NCBI RefSeq assembly: GCF_029714205.1
Contig: NZ_CP121648.1
Span: 992,001 to 1,056,000, forward strand
Reading direction: 5' to 3'
Length of the DNA stretch: 64,000 nucleotides
Source of the DNA: Methylobacterium sp. CB376
Lineage (GTDB): Bacteria; Pseudomonadota; Alphaproteobacteria; Rhizobiales; Beijerinckiaceae
The position numbers were made by a program, and so were the translations under genes. Of the stretch, positions 61,622 to 64,000 are shown one piece after another. Each line of letters starts with the position of its first letter. Position 1 is the stretch's first letter. Under the pieces are notes generated by a model. It ran no database searches. It worked only from the letters and a program-made list of their open reading frames with translations, and was not told where the DNA came from.

Positions 61622-62059
61622 ATGCCGACCGACCTGCCGACCGAACGAAGCCTGCGCGCGCCGGGCTCGATGGAGCTCGACCCGACCGCCGAGGGCGTCG
61701 CCCTCGACGAGACCCGCCGGCTGATCGCCTCGAACAAGGTCGAGGGCACCGCGGTCTACAATCGCCAGGGCGAGAGCCTGGGTACGATCTACAACTTCAT
61801 GGTCGATAAAGTGTCGGGGCAGGTCGCCTACGCGGTCCTGTCCTTCGGCGGCTTCCTCGGCCTCGGCGAGAGCTACCATCCGGTGCCGTGGCGGGCGCTG
61901 ACCTACGATGTCCGGCTCGGCGGCTACGTGATCGACCTCGACGTGGACGCGCTGGCGGGGGCGCCGAGCCAGGGTCCGGGCGAGGACGCCTTCGCGGATC
62001 CGGGCTTCGGGCCGCGGGTCGACGCCCATTGGGGCCGCGGCCGGCCGGACCCGGCCTGA
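61622..62059 (+). CDS. PRC-barrel domain protein
   Basis: A 145-residue soluble protein with one PRC-barrel at about residues 35-110: LIASNKVEGTAVYNRQGESL, TIYNFMVDKVSGQVAYAVLS and YHPVPWRALTYD. These small barrels occur in photosynthetic reaction-centre H subunits, RimM and many stress-related alphaproteobacterial proteins. No partner is obvious here. ATG 61622 follows GGGGAGACGAGA. The next gene starts four bases after its stop. Confidence 0.9.
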   Translation: MPTDLPTERSLRAPGSMELDPTAEGVALDETRRLIASNKVEGTAVYNRQGESLGTIYNFMVDKVSGQVAYAVLSFGGFLGLGESYHPVPWRALTYDVRLGGYVIDLDVDALAGAPSQGPGEDAFADPGFGPRVDAHWGRGRPDPA

Positions 62060-62063
62060 GGCC

Positions 62064-62993
62064 ATGGAGCCGGAGGCGGTCGAGGGGGCGGTCGAGCGCG
62101 GCGCCGGCTTCTCGGTCGCGCCGGGGACGGGCAAGCGCCCCGGGGTGCTGGTGGCGATGCCGTTCGACCGCGACCTGATCGCGCGCTTCCGCGAGACCTT
62201 CCCGACCGCGAAGTTCCGCCGCGCGACGCGGCGCTGGTTCGTCCCGGGCACCACGGCCGAGCGGCGGGTCGATGCCTGGATCGGGCGGGAGATGTCGGCG
62301 CGCGACGCCCACGGCGACGCGAAGGGCCGCGACGCCTACGCCTTCGAGCCGCTGGTGAGCCGCTACCTCGACCCGAGCCCCGAGGGGCTGATCGTGCGCA
62401 CCCCCTATTCGCGCACCGTGGTGGAGACCCTGCGGGGCATCTCCGCCGCCCATTGGGACCCGGCGGTGCGGGCGTGGCGGGTGCCGTGGCGGGCCTACGA
62501 GGCGCTCAAGGCGGTCTGGCCGGTGATCGAGGAGGCGGCCGCCCGCAACGAGCCCGAGGCGAAGCGCGCCCGCCGGGAGGCGGCCCGCGATCCCGCGGCC
62601 GAGCGCGAGCGGCGGCGCCAGCGTCACCCGGTGCCGATGGACGACCTGCCGCCCCTCGGGGTCCCGGTCGAGACGGCGGCCTACGGCGTGGTGGTGTTCG
62701 AGGCCCTCGACGCGGAGCCGATCGCGCGCGAGGACCTGCCGCACGCGGTGGCGCCCCTGCCGAAGGGCCGGGCCTTCGTGTGGGGCTGGTGGCGGATGCC
62801 GGATTTCCGCGAACTCGCGGAGGTTCTCTCCGCCGCGCGCCCGGACGACGTGCGCCGCGGCTGGTGGCCGCCGACCCGGGAGGGGCTGGAGATGCGGCGG
62901 CGGCGCCTGCGGGAGGCCGAGCGGGCGCGGGCGACCCGGGCCGCCCGGCGCGAGGAGGCCGAGGTGCCGGCCGGCGAGGACGCGCAGGAGTGA
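62064..62993 (+). CDS. Protein with two HARP-like repeats, no helicase domain
   Basis: A 309-residue soluble protein. Two segments share a pattern seen in HARP domains of SMARCAL1-type annealing helicases: residues about 30-74 (AMPFDRDLIARFRETF, then RRATRRWFVP) and 110-156 (VRTPYSRTVVETLRGI, then WDPAVRAWRVPWRAYEAL). The C-terminal part has a Trp-rich stretch (AFVWGWWRMPDFRELAEV, RRGWWPPTREGLEM) and an Arg/Glu coiled end. It is tightly coupled to the PRC-barrel gene. Binding of nucleic-acid forks is an inference from the HARP resemblance. Confidence 0.65.
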   Translation: MEPEAVEGAVERGAGFSVAPGTGKRPGVLVAMPFDRDLIARFRETFPTAKFRRATRRWFVPGTTAERRVDAWIGREMSARDAHGDAKGRDAYAFEPLVSRYLDPSPEGLIVRTPYSRTVVETLRGISAAHWDPAVRAWRVPWRAYEALKAVWPVIEEAAARNEPEAKRARREAARDPAAERERRRQRHPVPMDDLPPLGVPVETAAYGVVVFEALDAEPIAREDLPHAVAPLPKGRAFVWGWWRMPDFRELAEVLSAARPDDVRRGWWPPTREGLEMRRRRLREAERARATRAARREEAEVPAGEDAQE

Positions 62994-63023
62994 TCCGGGT
63001 CGGCCGGCGCGCCCGCTCCCGTC

Positions 63024-64000
63024 CTACGCCCCGGCCGCCTCCGGCGCGTAGGCCGCCGGATCGACCCGCTCGGGCCGTCCCGGCAGGGCGAGGGCGGCCG
63101 CCCGGGCGGGGGTGCGGGCCACCACCCGGCCGCGGCGGATCACCGCGAGCCGCGTCGCGCGCAGCCGGATCGCCTCGATCGGGTCGCGGGCCTGCAGCAG
63201 CACCAGATCCGCGTGGGCGCCGACATGCAGCCCATAATCCTCAAGCCCCATCACGGCGGCGGCCTGGGTCGTCACGGCCGCGAAGCAGGCCCGCATCGCT
63301 TCGCGCCCGGTCATCTGCGCCACGTGCAGGCCCATATGGGCGACGTCGAGCATGTCGGCCGCGCCGAGGCTGTACCAGGGGTCCATGCAGCAATCCTGGC
63401 CGAAGGCGACGGTGAGCCCCGCCGCCAGCGCCTCGGGCACGCGGGTGAGGCCGCGGCGCTTCGGGTAGCTGTCGTGCCGGCCCTGGAGCACGATGTTGAT
63501 GAGCGGGTTCGCCACCACCCGCAGCTGCGCCTCCGCCATCAGGGGCAGCAGCTTCGAGACGTAGTAATTGTCCATCGAGTGCATGGAGGTGAGGTGCGAG
63601 CCCGCCACCCGCCCCTGCAGCCCGTGCCGCACCGTCTCGGCGGCGAGCGTCTCGACGTGGCGCGACAGGGGATCGTCAGTCTCGTCGCAGTGGATGTCGA
63701 CGCGCAGCCCCCGCTCCGCCGCGATCCGGCACAGGCGGCGCAGGGATTCGGCCCCCTCCTCCGCGGTGCGCTCGAAATGCGGGATGCCGCCCACCACCTC
63801 GACGCCGCGGTCGAGGGCGCGCTCCAGGTTGCGCGCCGCGCCGGGCGCGCGCAGATAGCCGTCCTGCGGGAAGGCGACGAGCTGGAGGTCGAGGTACGGC
63901 GCGACCTGCTTCTTGACGGCGAGCAGGGCGTCGACCGCGAGCAGCCGGTCGTCGCAGACGTCGACGTGGGAGCGCACCGCGAGCAGCCCCTGCGCCACCG
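63024..64000 (-). CDS. Cytosine deaminase-like amidohydrolase (CodA family), 5' end outside the window
   Basis: At least 325 residues of an amidohydrolase-superfamily deaminase closely following CodA. Segments visible are VRSHVDVCDDRLLAVDALLA, YLDLQLVAFPQDG, the metal region DIHCDETDDPLSRHVET with Glu, SHLTSMHSMDNYYVSKLL, and IVLQGRHDSYPKRRGLTRV. In place of the Gly-His-Asp-Asp of E. coli CodA it has FGQDCCMDPWYSLG, keeping the first metal-ligand Asp but changing the next residue that helps set substrate choice. It may therefore deaminate a related pyrimidine, creatinine-like or isoguanine-like substrate. The gene runs off the right edge. Confidence 0.88.
   Translation of the reverse strand, partial: VAQGLLAVRSHVDVCDDRLLAVDALLAVKKQVAPYLDLQLVAFPQDGYLRAPGAARNLERALDRGVEVVGGIPHFERTAEEGAESLRRLCRIAAERGLRVDIHCDETDDPLSRHVETLAAETVRHGLQGRVAGSHLTSMHSMDNYYVSKLLPLMAEAQLRVVANPLINIVLQGRHDSYPKRRGLTRVPEALAAGLTVAFGQDCCMDPWYSLGAADMLDVAHMGLHVAQMTGREAMRACFAAVTTQAAAVMGLEDYGLHVGAHADLVLLQARDPIEAIRLRATRLAVIRRGRVVARTPARAAALALPGRPERVDPAAYAPEAAGA

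Overview
The window reads as a chromosome segment of a very GC-rich alphaproteobacterium of the Rhizobiales, most like Methylobacterium. The reasons are the base composition, an alphaproteobacterial Porin_2-type porin, a FlaF flagellin regulator, a BphO-type heme oxygenase, several COQ9/TetR-like, SWIB and PRC-barrel proteins, and the lipid/envelope gene set. The genus is an inference from gene content; no rRNA or tRNA gene was seen. Because stop codons are rare at this GC, nearly every gene has long spurious frames opposite it; these were left out.

Left part (1-26.5 kb): mostly metabolic and transport genes. In order: the end of an alpha/beta hydrolase, proC, a TetR/COQ9-like regulator, a Tat-signal MmgE/PrpD protein, a DHA2 drug exporter, a heme oxygenase with a tandem-repeat tail, and a patatin-like lipase. 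Then comes a complete peptide-type ABC importer (binding protein, two permeases, fused double ATPase) divergent from an M20 amidohydrolase. It is followed by a lone flaF, small secreted or membrane proteins, a metallophosphoesterase and an SDR. A ybhP-ybhN-clsB-like lipid cluster and a SWIM-SNF2 helicase close this part.

A short, visibly AT-rich patch (about 26.54-27.24 kb) carries a membrane-protein frame broken by two in-frame stops, resembling DUF6338-type proteins. It sits against the 3' end of an RND pump gene whose C-terminus looks abnormally extended.

Middle part (27.3-51.8 kb): an envelope and signalling region. It holds an RND pump with adaptor, three OmpA-like peptidoglycan-binding proteins, a TPR protein whose caspase fold has lost both catalytic residues, and an intact caspase-like protein. 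It also holds a PP2C phosphatase translationally coupled to a Ser/Thr kinase (the kinase is frameshifted in a C-rich run), a NIDO-domain autotransporter, an HD-GYP protein, an orphan RND adaptor, an AsmA protein, and an adenylate/guanylate cyclase fused to an FHA domain. Kinase, phosphatase, FHA reader, cyclase, OmpA anchors and an active/inactive caspase pair lie close together without type VI secretion core genes. This is the best candidate for an undescribed system here.

Right part (52-64 kb): ddl, a second DHA2 exporter, an SDR, a major porin with its own terminator, a SWIB protein, an aldo/keto reductase, an MFS_1-like transporter, a DUF2721 protein, a PRC-barrel protein, a protein with two HARP-like repeats but no helicase, and a cytosine-deaminase-like amidohydrolase running off the end. 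Dispersed GC-rich inverted repeats sit in several intergenic gaps (16.8, 39.7 and 53.2 kb).
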